From Ontholestes murinus (taxonomy: Eukaryota; Arthropoda; Insecta; Coleoptera; Staphylinidae): 64,000 nucleotides of DNA. The notes under the pieces were generated by a model. It did not search any database, was not told the origin of the DNA, and saw only the letters and a program-made list of their open reading frames with translations. Positions 1 through 10,739 of this stretch are shown in pieces (the first letter of the stretch is position 1; every line of letters starts with the position of its first letter). Location: NCBI GenBank assembly GCA_963969525.1, contig OZ018396.1, positions 21,852,052 to 21,916,051 of the forward strand, written 5' to 3'. Position numbers and translations under genes: made by a program.

Positions 1-899
1 TTAATTTATAGGGTTTACCGATAACGTATTTTAACTCACTGGCACGGTTAGATGGCAACTGCTTCGGTGTGTTGCAATGGAGTGTATTTATATCTCGAAA
101 ATTTTTCCCACCATTCATATATCTACACATACAATTCTCATTTATTACCTAGCGCGCATATACAAATAAAATTATATCCTAAGGAACAAAAGACACTATT
201 TTTATTGATACTGATTTATTTATCCAATGTGTGAATATAAAAGTTTTGGAAAACTTACAAATAAGTCAACAAAATATAAACAAAAATTTCCACTTCACAT
301 GGAAAGGCTCAAGTTCACGTCCACATGATCTTGCACTCTCGCTCAATGCTGCTTTCTTGACTCTACTACCAATAAAGGCTACTTTGATGATCTTTCATCA
401 ATTTACTTGCCATAAATGGCTTATTTGTTTCAAGAATGAAAACTTTTATATATAATTATGTCACGTTGATATTTTGAAGTATATATACATATATATACAG
501 TTTCAACATTTTGCTACCTTGTCTCTCTCTTAAAAATGTATCATTTCGAAATGAGTCATTGCAACGTTTGAAGAAAATTAAAAATGAACCTACGGTACTG
601 TCAGACTTAAACTTGATTAAAATATATACAAAAATCTAGGCTAATATTAGCAAATAACACTTCCATATTGTTTGTTATTATTCGCCAGTCAAATTGATTC
701 AATCCACACTCGAGATTTGGAGAAGCTAATTTCTTCATTTACTGTAAAATTAAATATTTCAGAGCATTTTGTTATAGTACGTTGAGTACTTCTGCGTTAA
801 CTTGGTGGATGAGTATCATTAGTAGGTGATTATTGTCTAGTTGAAAGTGCTGGTTCAATTAGAATCATAAGGACGTTGTGTGAATAGATCATTAGCGCC
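1..899. other. AT-rich non-coding stretch
   Basis: I see no protein motif, RNA gene or terminal repeat here. Short ORFs at the left edge are low-complexity and match nothing I know. A brief run of alternating AT with one GC step lies near 480-500. Confidence 0.6.
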
Positions 900-1042
900 T
901 CATAAAAATAAATAAAACCCTTAAATAAATAAATAAGTAAAAACCCTTAAAGACTAAATCACAGATCGATGTATGAACAGTCGGCGTCTATAATATCACA
1001 AATGAATAGCGTATACAAAAACAAAAAAAACTAATTCTAGTA

Positions 1043-1543
1043 TTACAGATGTGGTTCGAAACATAATAAATAACGTAAACGCTTAAAATAAGTTACAAAC
1101 TTGTAAAAATCGATTGCAATATCACAGATCCAAATGTCATATGTAGAGTGTATGGCAAGCTCGTAAAGAAACAAAAATATATGATGTCTACGTCGTATGT
1201 ACCTGATGAGTCCGGTTTGTTGAAGGTAATAAAACAAATTTTCAATGGCCTCATGATTATCTCCCAAGATCTCTGCCAGGGTGCCATGATGTCCGACACG
1301 ATGCCTTGCCTTTTTAAAATGGATACATTCGAGTAACAAATGGCGCACCGTGACTGAAACACCGTAAGTCTCAAAACTGGGCTGATCTGATCCACATAGA
1401 AGATACTCGAGTGTTATGTAAGTCCAATTTGTAGCCGTGTTACTATGACGTTTTCGTAGCAGAGAGCTCTGCATGAAGACGACCAAACTGAAGGTAGGTT
1501 TAATATTGCGAAGCTTATTATACAAAGTCCCATTCCACCTCAT
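1043..1543 (-). pseudogene. LINE ORF2 C-terminal region (downstream of RNase H)
   Basis: This open stretch of 166 codons has the signature of the region following RNase H in I/Jockey-type LINEs: a CG...CxxxTVRHLLLEC-like segment with the CxxC partly lost, followed by a basic stretch ending in an R residue run. In intact relatives this is a CCHC-like end with the order Cys, Cys, His, Cys (consensus TVxHxLxEC). The tail motif TVRHLLLECIHFKKAR is clear near the middle. It is the 3'-most coding part of the minus-strand LINE. Downstream, around 905-945, repeated TTTAT-like units may be its 3' tail. Confidence 0.75.
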
Positions 1544-1999
1544 CTTCCAAATGAGAACGATCTTTGCAGATAGAGACTGTCGTATATCACTAACAGTAAA
1601 CTAACTCCTAATTATATCTTGTAACCGCGCTTTATCCGCGGCTCGTACTACCCGCTCATTGCCTATAATGCTGACGTGCCTTAGTACTCAATATAATGAC
1701 ACTTAATTTCCTAGCAAAGAGAAAACCACGACAAGGAATCGGTACAGACGAAGCATTACTATACGGTCGGTACCTAATGTTGCGTGCGACAAAATTCGGA
1801 GTGTGTTCATCGAACGAAAACACTTACCCCTTACAAACTAAGATGACATTTCGAATACGAGATTGAGATAATTCATCAAATTTTGAACTGGAGTTGATGA
1901 TTTATAAGTTCTAGGTCTCTGAAATCCCCTAAGGCGATGAAAATGAACACACTTTGTTTTGCTTTCGGATATTTTAAATCTATTACCAAATGCATGAAT

Positions 2000-2928
2000 T
2001 CTATTTAGAAAGTTGCAATTGCCTCTCAGCTACGGATAAAGATTTTACTGAACATATAATTGTCAAATCGTCTACATATAAAAAGGCCTTTACAGGAGCT
2101 TTGACCGTTACGGTAATTCTAATGATGGCAACATTGAACAGAGTCACACTAAAGACTGAGAGATATCGTTGCAAACAAATACCAGATAAATTCGATGACA
2201 TTCGTAATTGATGGCCGATGAAAATTTTTAATTAAATTCGCGAGATGGCCGGAAATACCCCAGTTATGAAGATCCCTGAAAATTCCATACCGCAACGTGA
2301 TGTCATTGGTCTTTTCGTTATCAAAAAAGACTGCCACCATGTATTGTTTGCTATCCTGGCTAGAAGACTCCAGAGATACTAGATGATAAATCGTTGATCT
2401 GTTCCGATGAAAACCACATTGCGTACTAGAAAACAAATTATTGGTTTCCATATACCACGTCAATCTTTGATTTACCTTACGCTGAAATAACTTATACATG
2501 CAACTTGTAAGAGCGATGGGCTAGTAACTTGACAATTTTTTGGGATCTTTGTCACTTTTGAGGACTGAAACCAATATAGCCATTTGCCAGGGTTGAGAGA
2601 AGGAATCTGTCGTCCAAATCAAATTAAACAAGCTCAGAACAAGTGTTAAATTTGTTAACGATATGGGTTTCGAGAACTGATAGTGCACATGTACATGTAT
2701 CGTTGCGTGTCAAAGACGATTCTAGTTCCCACATTACAAATTCGTAATTAAAAGCTCTGTATTGTCAGATACAAAATTTAGATTGTAGCTTTCTGTCTGG
2801 TATTTAATTATAACCATTCTGTCTTAATTATCACTACTAGATTTGAAATATCTTGCGGACACGTAATAATAAAATTATCAACAAGTCTTGACAGGTGCCC
2901 TTAACTGCCGTTATCATTCAGATTTTAT
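2000..2928 (-). pseudogene. Reverse transcriptase of the I-like LINE
   Basis: The RT blocks read in order on the minus strand. First comes an ELESSLTR segment (about 2740), then a WQMAILVSVLKSDKDP block (about 2570), which is the usual W-x-A-x-x-P-LK-x-KDP motif. Next is SSTQCGFHRNRSTIYHLV (about 2420), the QxGFRxGRST motif. Last is YVDDLTII (about 2075), the catalytic YxDD with both aspartates kept. Several stops and at least two frame changes occur. The start of this piece abuts the mariner inverted repeat at 2931, and the sequence upstream in the reading direction continues beyond the mariner at 4314. Confidence 0.85.
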
Positions 2929-3052
2929 AAGGTTGTCGGAAAAGTCGTGACGCATTATTGCAACAGATGGTGCTAGCACATTTTTTGATCTACTATTATA
3001 AAAAAAATTAAGTGTTTTTTTTGAGTTGTGTATATTTTGCAAAAAGTTAAAG

Positions 3053-4257
3053 ATGGAAGACAAAACTGTCAATTTTCGTCATATTTTACTCTATTATTTC
3101 CGTAAAGGGAAGAACGCGCGACAAGTCTGTGAAAAGATGCGTAATGTTTACGGGGACGATGCTCTACAAGAGCGTCAATGCCAGCGGTGGTTCTCTAAAT
3201 TCTGTGCTGGTGATTTTAATGTCAACGATGCTCCTCGGTTAAGAAGGCCAACCGAGGCTGATGATGACCAAATAAAGGCACTGATCGAGTCAAACTCACA
3301 TTACACGGCTCGGGAAATTACAGAAATATTAAACACCCATCATTCAAGTGTTCACTATCACCTACAGAAACTGGGATACACAAGCAAACTCGATATTTAG
3401 ATTCCTCATGAACATATGGAAATTCATTTGAGCGCGCGTATAAACGTCTGCGATATGCTCATTAAACGTGAGGAAAACGATCCTTTTTTAAAGCGAATGA
3501 TAACTGGTGATGAGAAGTGGAACAATGCGGTGCGCAAACGGTCTTGGTGCGGACGTGGTGAATCATCAAAAACGATAGCGAAGGCAGACATTCATCAGAG
3601 GAGGGTTATGCTCTCAGTGTGGTGGGATTTTAAAGGTGTCGTATATTTTATTTATTTATTTATTTATTTATACAACTATGGACTTCTTTCTTAAAAAATA
3701 TGTATACAACAAATCAATTAAAAAAACGTACTTCAAATTTTGGTCGAAAGAGACACGGGCAAAGTTCACAATAACAAAGTGTTCTTCCACTCTAACCCTT
3801 CATTTTCCATAATGCCGAGGGAGCTTATATCCTCTTGCACTTCCGGATTCATTTTTAAATGCTTCTATTTACTATTTTTGTATTTTTGTCGGCAATTGGA
3901 TAGTTTGAAGAAATCATTCATCCAGAAACGTCGTTAGTCGTAAAGGAGTTCTGTTCCATCACGACAACGCGAGACCACATACTCGTCAAAAATTGATGGA
4001 CCTTCAATGGGATGTTTTGCCACATCCAGCATATTCATCTGACCTTCAGATCTCCACCTGTTTCGCTCTCTTCAAAACTCTTTGCGTGGTTTAACATTTA
4101 TTTCAGATGATGCTGTAAATCAGCACGTTTTTCAGTTTTTCGCGGAGAAAGTCAGATCCTTCTATGAACGAGAAGTTATGAAATTCCCTGAAAGATGGCA
4201 AAAGGTTATCGAACAAAACGGGCAATATATCATTGATTTATCTTTGTACTTTAAATA
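3053..4257 (+). pseudogene. mariner transposase, disrupted
   Basis: The N-terminal half (from the ATG at 3053) is open for about 116 codons and contains the two helix-turn-helix regions: HILLYYFRKGKNARQVCEK, QRWFSKFCAGDFNVNDAPR, then the linker RRPTEADDDQIKALIESN and AREITEIL. After a stop at 3398 the reading shifts to ITGDEKW (first catalytic Asp block), then WWDFKGVVYF. There an insertion of about 230 bp follows. The reading resumes with CRQLD, then FHHDNARPHTR (second Asp block) near 3955, and HPAYSSDL (third block, PYSPDL-like). It ends with PERWQKVIEQNGQYI at 4190-4235. All catalytic blocks can be found, but frameshifts and stops make it inactive. The style is mellifera/cecropia-like. 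Confidence 0.88.
3648..3884 (-). mobile_element. Small insertion in the mariner (LINE 3' end?)
   Basis: The transposase reading breaks after VVYF (about 3648) and resumes with CRQLD (about 3886). The intervening DNA is foreign to mariner. Its left edge is five ATTT-type repeats (3648-3672), which on the minus strand would be a repetitive LINE tail. The inserted DNA replaces about 14 mariner residues. The target duplication is not clear. Confidence 0.6.
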
Positions 4258-4319
4258 AATAAATTACATTTGAATAACATAGAAAAAATACGTCTTGACT
4301 TTTCCGACAACCCGATATT

Positions 4320-4640
4320 ATATACTTCTTAGAAATTGTAGACCCCTTAATTAAAGAGACAAACTGAGTCCATGAAAGTTTTTTGCTTTCTACAATGACT
4401 AGTTTAGCGTTAGCTCTCTTGCGTTTAAAGTTGGCAAGATTTTCTGTTGTCTTGTTGCGCCGGAACCCACGAAGTACCATCTTTCTCTCATTAATCACAT
4501 CCCGGCAGACATCATTCCACCATGGAACTGGTGCCCGATGCAGCACAGATGGCGATTTTGGCATAGCAGCATCAACTGCATAAATTAGAGGGACACGACC
4601 GAAGAGTGAGCGCTTGATATGTCTATATTATCCAAATGTA
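4320..4640 (-). pseudogene. LINE endonuclease-RT linker, same I-like element
   Basis: The minus-strand reading contains PVPWWNDVCRDVINERK and later SWTQFVSLIKGSTISKK, which is the conserved linker between endonuclease and RT in I/R1/Jockey-type LINEs (PWW..C..A...R....F, then W..F...+....S). Its 3' side stops at the mariner end (4312-4314). The RT that should follow lies at 2925 and below, so the two belong to one interrupted element. Upstream (4640-5050) the endonuclease is too decayed to follow in one frame. Confidence 0.8.
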
Positions 4641-5049
4641 ACGTTTGGTGATAAGTGTTCCAATCTGCGTTCTTGATTTTCAATTTCCATTGCTAATCCG
4701 TTAAAAAACAGTCTCCACCTTCACAGTCCATTCTAAAGAACGTGAACCCTCGTAGCGATGGTGAACGAGTACGTTGAAAATGTGTCTACTGCAAACATAA
4801 TGCAATTGGCTGTTCAGTGTTACACATCATTCTAATTTCTGGCAGTCGTACATAGAAAACATTAACGTTCCACTAAATTATGGTTTTGACCATTTTTAGT
4901 TTTTTGAAGGGTTACCCAATTATAGTTTCATTTGAATCTTTGAACGACATGATCTAGTTAATAAGGTAGCATGCTGAATGTCCATTAGCTCATCACTAAT
5001 CAAGTCTTCAAAAAGACTGACTTTCATGGAGGAGGCTACCTCATTTTTA

Positions 5050-5490
5050 ATTTCAGGACTTCCTTCAATTTGGGCGTAACTCCGGTATGTAGTTTAGTTG
5101 TAATGGTTACGTACCATTTGGGGAAATTGGTCGAGATACAACATTATTCATATCACATTGTACGGATACGGTGGATGTCTTCACAACAGCAACAGCTTTT
5201 GAAAAGGGTTTATTTTCAAGAAATGATGAAGGGCAAATTTAGCTATATTTACGTTTTGCTTCAACGTATGATGGGCGATTTTCATCTGAAAGACGTATTC
5301 AATCTGGAACCTTGGACACTGTCTAGATCGAGGGGAATGTGGTTTGTCCGGAATATGACCAAATTGAAGGCAGTTAAAACACCTTAGAGGGCGCACGGCA
5401 AACGCGCGGTAACCGCAAGCCTAGATAAAGACGCCCAGAACCCACAAAGGAGGGACAGGCCTCTAATCAAAATTGGATATCACATAGAAG
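5050..5490 (-). pseudogene. Gag-like ORF1 with zinc knuckle, I-like LINE
   Basis: On the minus strand, RPLRCFNCLQFGHIPDK (about 5395-5345) matches the first CCHC knuckle of I-type ORF1 proteins (CxxCxxxGHxxxxC), with the last cysteine replaced. ORF1 protein coats the LINE RNA. Only the C-terminal part is readable, and the frame is lost upstream. It sits at the 5' side of the minus-strand LINE, as expected. Confidence 0.65.
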
Positions 5491-5499
5491 GCAATGACA

Positions 5500-5615
5500 C
5501 TTGAGGTTTAATACCCAACACCCAGCCGGTACTAGAGTCGGTACTCAATAGTCGCCTCTTACGACATGCTGAGTGGGCAGCGGATGTATTCTGCCCCCCA
5601 TCCGCAGGGGGGATA
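5500..5615 (-). promoter_or_regulatory. GC-rich LINE 5' UTR motif
   Basis: On the minus strand this contains ATGTCGTAAGAGGCGACT flanked by a C-run and a GGATGGGGGG stretch. I recall this GTCGTAAGAGGCGACT core as a recurrent motif of arthropod LINE 5' regions. The position, just upstream of Gag, fits a 5' UTR or internal promoter. It has internal complementarity and could fold. The role is inferred. Confidence 0.45.
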
Positions 5616-5736
5616 GCATATACAGGGTGCGGCAAAACAGACAGTACAGTTTTGAAAGGCTAATAAAAAAACTGCGTAATTTAAAAAAAAATGGGGTTTA
5701 TTTTATCTTAATCGGTACATCATGCCGTTTTAGACA

Positions 5737-6210
5737 TTAAGTCCTGAAGATGACATCAGAAAGATGATGACCCCCAGCAGCGATACATTGATGAAGGCAA
5801 TGTCTGAAATTATCGGCGGCATCTTGGCACATCTCGATGAGTATAGCCGCGATTTCCTCCCAAATTCGATCCCTGAGTTGTTCCAAGGTGCGAGGTCGAT
5901 GTCTAAAAACCTTTTCATTCAGGTAGCCCCATAGGAAGAAGTCACAAATGCTCAGATCAGAAAAGCGTGCGGGCCACTCCACATCACCTCTCAGAGAAAC
6001 AAGGTGCCCAGGGAAAACCTGTCGCAGTTTTGTCATTGAAATTAAAGCAGTATGGGTCATAGCTCCGTTCTGCTGAAACCAGATATCTCCCAGATCTGCT
6101 TCCTCCATCAGTTCTTGCAATCGAGGTGAAAAAAAAATTCCAACATGAAAGCATAACGTTGAAAATATATTTGAAATCGCACAACACACGGTGACTTGAA
6201 GTGGTCTCTA
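5737..6210 (-). pseudogene. Tc1/mariner-like transposase, C-terminal half
   Basis: The minus strand contains WFQQNGAMTHTA (catalytic Asp block, FQQDGAxxHTA, with D changed to N), a FPGHLVSLRGDVEWPA segment, RFSDLSICDFFLWGYL (the SPDLxxxDFFLWG block) and a conserved tail to SDVIFRT. This large arthropod family carries a DDE/D endonuclease domain that cuts and joins transposon ends. The Asp-to-Asn change and the decay upstream make it inactive. Confidence 0.85.
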
Positions 6211-7110
6211 GTGAAGATGCCTTGGGTTATTTACAGCCCAGTATCGAAAATTTTGTTTATTTACCCCTCCACAGAGATGGAAGTGGGCCTCGTCACTACT
6301 GAAAAAAGTTGACCTCGCATGGATCCGGTTCAATATTTCTTGGGAGCGATTCATGCGGTTTTCATAATCGGGGGGCATTCACTTTTGAACAAGCATCATC
6401 TTGTAGGGGTGGAATGAGTCTTCATGCAATATCCGTCTTAGAGAATGATCAGCAATGGCCAATGCAGTTGCATGTTTCGTTTCCGGGCAGAGCACGTAGG
6501 TGACCGTTAGATAGCTTCTCTTACTCTTGCTACATTTTCGAGTGTTCTTACCGTTCAGGGTCTGTCACCTGTCGCACTCTCGTCATCGACTCGAGCAGTA
6601 TGGGCCATAGCCGTGTCCTGCTGAAATCAGATGTCTTCTGGATCTGCTTCCTCCATCAGTTCTTCCAATCGAGGTTTAAAAAAAATTCCAACATGAAAGC
6701 ATAACGTTGAAAATATATTTGAAATCGTACACTACACGGTGACTTTTGGGGAGCGAAGTGGTCTCTCGTAAAGATGCCTTGGGTTATTTACAGCCCAGTA
6801 TCGAAAATTTTGTTTATTCACCCCTCCACAGAGATGGAAGTGGGCTTCGTCACTACGGAAAAAAGTTGACCTCGCATGGATCCGGTTCAACATTTCTTGG
6901 GAGAGATTCATGCGGTTTTCATAATCAGGGAGCATTAACTTTTGAACAAGCATCATCTTGTAGGGATGGAATAAGTGTTCATGCAATATCCGTCTTAGAA
7001 CCAATGGAGTTGCATGTTTCCGGGCAGAGCGTGTAGTTGACCGTTCGATAGCTTCTCTTACTCTTGCTACAGCTTCGGGTGTTCTTACCGTTCTAGGTCT
7101 TCCTAAACCC
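6040..7110. repeat. Two direct copies of a ~540-bp transposase segment, offset 557 bp
   Basis: The string ttacagccca occurs at 6231 and 6788, and flanking text aligns from the gcagtatggg start (about 6040 and 6597) to the gtgttcttaccgttc end (about 6560 and 7095). Copies differ by substitutions and a few short indels, so the duplication is not recent. Confidence 0.85.
6732..7090 (-). pseudogene. Tc1/mariner-like transposase, N-terminal/middle part (second copy)
   Basis: This reads RRILHEHLFHPYKMMLVQK, then NRIHARSTFFRSDEAHFHLC (first catalytic Asp block, SDEAHF) and NKQNFRYWAVNNPRHLYE. That is the middle of the same transposase family as the C-terminal half at 5737-6210. The first copy of this segment is at about 6200-6530 with small indels. 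Together they show a partial tandem duplication rather than two insertions. Confidence 0.85.
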
Positions 7111-8221
7111 CTACGTCTTTATGTGGAATTAGTTTCTTTTAATGTACGCACCCAGGTTATAGGTTATAGGTTAACATAGGGTACTAATGAGGTGTGTTAG
7201 CCTCTCTTGAACTGCGACCTAAAAGATCTATTGTTCTACCCTTATTACTCTATTTAATAATGTAAGGGTCTACATATTTCACCAAACTTCTCTTAATTTA
7301 TTATATATTTTCAATAACGTCTATAAAAGCTTTTCAATCCCTGTCAGTAATAAAAATTTAATCAGTACGCAATTTAAAAACATTTAATGTATGTAATTTC
7401 TAAAGAATTTAAGTAGTAAACGCTCTGTTTTATGTATAAAAAAACTAACAAACACTTTTATTACCGTGTAAACTCATCCGGATCGCATTGCCATTCGAAG
7501 TCCCGAACCGGATGTGCATAAAAATTTAGCCGCCATAAACCGACACATAAATCACTCATCACACTCCCACCCCTCTTAATTCCACGAAACTCCTCCTCTT
7601 CGAGCTTTTAATCATTTAAGACTTTCGCGAAGTCACTCCCCCGGAAAACCGTAAAATTAACAGTTAATACCGAAAACGAGTAATTAATCCGTAATCTCGC
7701 GCAAACTTCTGGGCGCCTAAATTTTTCAGCAGTTGGCGGTGGTGAGGTGGTGCTGAAGTTTCGTTAACAGTGCAAACGTGTAGCGCAACGATTCGCGAAC
7801 TTTGATTTCCCCGCGTCACATTTCCGACACATACACACACAATGCACAATATTTTATACGTACTTTCCTGGGCGTAGAGGGGCTAGCTTGATGTGGGAAA
7901 CATAATATGCACGTATGATCTAGGTTCGTGTCGGAACTCGGAAGTTAGTTTCGGAGTTTGTGTGTAACTTCATTTTTCGCCGTAGAGCGAGGTCGAAAGT
8001 AACACGCTTTCGATTCTCGAGAAATCCTCTGTATTGATTTTAAAGGCGTGTTTGTTACATTCCAACATCATATTTAGAAGTACCCACATTTTTCGACTAA
8101 TAAATTAATAAAAATACAAAATTAATTTAAAAAAAATTGATAGTACCTCTAAGGTAACATCTATTGTCCAAAGCATTGCACTACATTTTCCTAATTATTT
8201 GGATGTAGCACCAATAATTAA
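7110..8221. other. Unique DNA with a GC-rich island (about 7480-8060)
   Basis: There is no recognisable gene. From about 7480 to 8060 the base composition rises and the sequence lacks any TE motif. The left part (7150-7480) is AT-rich with a short GTTATAG triplication near 7155. I cannot assign a function. Confidence 0.5.
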
Positions 8222-8345
8222 ATGTTTAGTTTAGTTTACTTTATTGACTTTACAAGTCTTACAAAAAAATATATACAAAATAACGTACATTTAAAACAAT
8301 ATGATTTTCTGAACTTAGGTTTTATTTATCTTTAAGTTATTCTTT
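8222..8345 (-). mobile_element. Possible LINE 3' end
   Basis: On the minus strand a gtcaataaagtaaactaaac segment ends at 8222: an AATAAA-type signal followed by short repeated units, as in LINE 3' ends. No RT motif could be read upstream (8350-8640). Confidence 0.3.
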
Positions 8346-8689
8346 AGCGTATAGAAACAGGATGATGACATACAAAAAATTCAAAGGATTATTTGCTGGA
8401 CTATTCAAAGAATATTTTTGCTTCTGATGATTTATCAAAACGCTCTTTGTTTCGAAGATATAAGGCGAACTACTTTTTGAACAATAACCAAAATTCCGGA
8501 TAAGATGTGATAATCCAATCTTCTCCTTATTGACTGCCGAACTCTTTCAAAAACATTAGGGTCAAAATATTGATTTTCTGTTTGTAGTAGTCATTAACTT
8601 ATGTTACTGGATCTAATACCATATCAATCGGAACAATGCACTCATAGATAGAAATAAACAAACAAATGCCGACTGCCTCTCGGTATATA

Positions 8690-9510
8690 AAAATTGCATT
8701 CTCCGATTGTTTTCGCAGTGAGCATCTGTTGTAGTTATAATCCCGGGAAGCCCCGCGGGCCATCCGTCACCCAGGAAACAAGCCGGGAATCGAGTATCCC
8801 TTTCCTCCCTTCGGCTCGTTTTGCCATTCCGCCTACCGGCGGCGGCGGTACCGGCGACGTCCTCCCACAGCCGCCTTCGGCCGCAAACAAATGATCATCC
8901 GATAATTGCGCTAGCTGTATCTACATATAGAGTTCCAAATAATAAAGCCCCCGGATTTAGCACGGCCCGTGCGCGATTTTTCTCCGATAACCAGTAAATA
9001 AGTGGCCGGAGTCGGTGCGCTGCAAATGAGAAAACCCGCGAATATTTCACCGGGATTAATATTCGAATACGGCTTATTGGAAGTGCGCCCTCTCCCCAAT
9101 TTTAATAGAATTCGGGCTTAATGACGCGTGATTAGTTGGCTATAGCGGAAAAGACGGCGACCGCGTAATTGGTTGCATAATCTGCACACATGCAAAAGTA
9201 ATTAGGAATAAATCAGGCGCCATTTGTAATTAAGGGATTACGATGTGTAATCCGCAAACGTTGTTGTACTCTTTAAAACTACAAGACTACTAACAAATAA
9301 ATCCGCGAAACTATTTTAATCTGTTAATTTTAAAAGATGGGGAAAGATAATTATGTCGTCTGACTGATTAATCGATGTCGATATCGAAGGGAGGAAAGTG
9401 CGGGTGTGTTTGACATGCACCGTTATGAACGCTAGGGCGAAGCCCCCGAGCTGTCTCATTTTTCGTCATCGAAATCGATTGCATGCAGTTATCACTCTAG
9501 TTAAATCTTT
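8690..9510. other. GC-rich unique island
   Basis: This stretch has higher G+C than its surroundings, contains CpG-rich runs (about 8740-8880) and many TAAT/ATTA cores between 8930 and 9250. No open frame has a recognisable product and no TE motif appears. It resembles conserved non-coding host DNA, but that is inference. Confidence 0.4.
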
Positions 9511-10129
9511 TTTGAGTATTGAGTACTAACACCTTAATTAATTGATAAAAAAAGCGTGATTTAATAAAAGCATCAATATTTTTATACATAAATATTATTT
9601 CAAATATTTAAATTATTGTATAATAGAAACATATTCTTATACAATAACTGTTTTCTATTTTATAATTATGCCAACTGAAATTTCATTCTACTGTTTTCTA
9701 AAACGTTTTCTTCATTATCCCGGCGCATGCACCAATTTTTCTAATTGACGAAAATATCTTACTGGTCTACTAAGCTATAAAATTATCACAAATGCATAAA
9801 ACATACACAGATATAACATATAATAAATTACTATTGTTTCAATTTTTTTAAATAAAACTTCCAGTTAATTACTTGCAATACTAATTTAAATTCATTCATT
9901 TCTGTCGAATAAACTAGAGACGCGTGTTTCGATTTTTACGATCTCAGCAGGTTATATTTTATTGTGAACTTGAGTTTATAACAATAAGAAAAACAATTAT
10001 TACAATTATGTATAAATTATTATTAATTATTATTATATAAATAGATATAACTAAAAAATATAAAATTACTTATGCATGTGTTATTGACGATTTCAATAGA
10101 AATAATCAGGTTCAGAATAAGGAACTCTG
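9511..10129. other. AT-rich non-coding stretch
   Basis: Low-complexity AT-rich DNA with TTATTA runs near 10015-10040. I see nothing else. Confidence 0.55.
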
Positions 10130-10570
10130 ATATTGCTATATTCACTTTATTTGATAGACCGTATTAAATTCAGAGTGACACATGATTATAGTGTTACTGG
10201 CATACATGAATATTACGTCACTACTTATGAAATCAGGCAAATCAGTTTCAAATAAGAGGAATGCGAGAAGACTAAGCATACTTCTCTGAAGTGTGCCGAA
10301 ATCAAATTCCTTCTCCGACTTTAACAATAAGTCAAGGTTTTCTTACAAAGGAATTTATCAAGTTATTTACCTTTTATTTATCCTTGTATTTGTAGATAAA
10401 ATAGTGTTAGTAAACGCTTTAGCGAGATCAAACAAAACACCAACGGTATCTTAATCGATTTTAACATAAATACATTGATTGTAATTTCTGTTTGCCTTTC
10501 TTTCCAAAATCCATTTTATTATGTTCTCGGAATCATACTAATCAGAAAATTGTTGTTATAGTCGATAATT
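10130..10570 (-). pseudogene. LINE reverse transcriptase fragment
   Basis: The minus strand gives VLFDLAKAFTNTIL (about 10440, the FxDxxKAFD block) and then QRSMLSLLAFLLFETDLPDF (about 10270, PQGSxLGPLLF...NDLP) and MYASNTIIM (about 10205), the YADD site changed to YASN. The frame is kept for 61 codons at 10142-10327. The active site is lost. Confidence 0.75.
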
Positions 10571-10739
10571 TTCTAATTCGCTATTTTATGGAAATATTTA
10601 AGTACCTATGAAATGTTCTACATTAAATTAATATTGAATTGATGAGATGGTGTGAAATATGTTGCAGTGTTCAACAATAAAAGCCATACCATTTCAACTG
10701 TGTTGTTTTATTATAATAAATTAATGTATTTATTAGGAT

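Larger units (their letters stand above)
2929..4314 (+). mobile_element. mariner transposon inserted in the I-like LINE
   Basis: Terminal inverted repeats ggttgtcggaaaagtc at 2931-2946 and its reverse complement at 4297-4312 bound the element. Between them lies a mariner transposase on the plus strand. TA dinucleotides lie near both outer ends, as for TA target duplication. The length is 1.38 kb, of which about 230 bp is a later insertion, giving about 1.15 kb before that event. It interrupts the minus-strand LINE, so it is younger than it. Confidence 0.9.
900..5612 (-). mobile_element. I-like non-LTR retrotransposon, decayed and split by a mariner
   Basis: Read on the minus strand, the pieces appear in the order expected for an I-type LINE: a zinc-knuckle Gag (about 5400-5180), a degraded endonuclease region, the endonuclease-RT linker (4564-4340), RT (2925-2000), and the tail region with RNase H-side motifs (1543-1043). 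A plus-strand mariner (2929-4314) separates linker and RT, and the RT reading resumes on the far side. Excluding the mariner, about 3.3 kb remains, which is short for the family, so there must be internal deletions. Stops and frameshifts are frequent and the element cannot be active. The clade is inferred from motif style; R1 or LOA relatives are possible. Confidence 0.75.
5621..7110 (-). mobile_element. Tc1/mariner-superfamily transposon with internal duplication
   Basis: A terminus-like tacagggtgcggcaaaac starts at 5621, and the transposase reads on the minus strand from about 7080 down to 5737. The opposite terminus is not seen near 7110, so the element is truncated at its 5' side. About 540 bp of the transposase N-terminal and middle part is present twice (about 6040-6575 and 6596-7110, offset 557 bp). 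Confidence 0.8.

Noticed and set aside
4383..4583. Plus-strand ORF over the LINE linker
   Set aside because: It is antisense to the clear minus-strand linker motif and has no motif of its own.
7140..7170. Telomere-like repeat (GTTATAG)
   Set aside because: Only three imperfect copies, not the insect TTAGG repeat.
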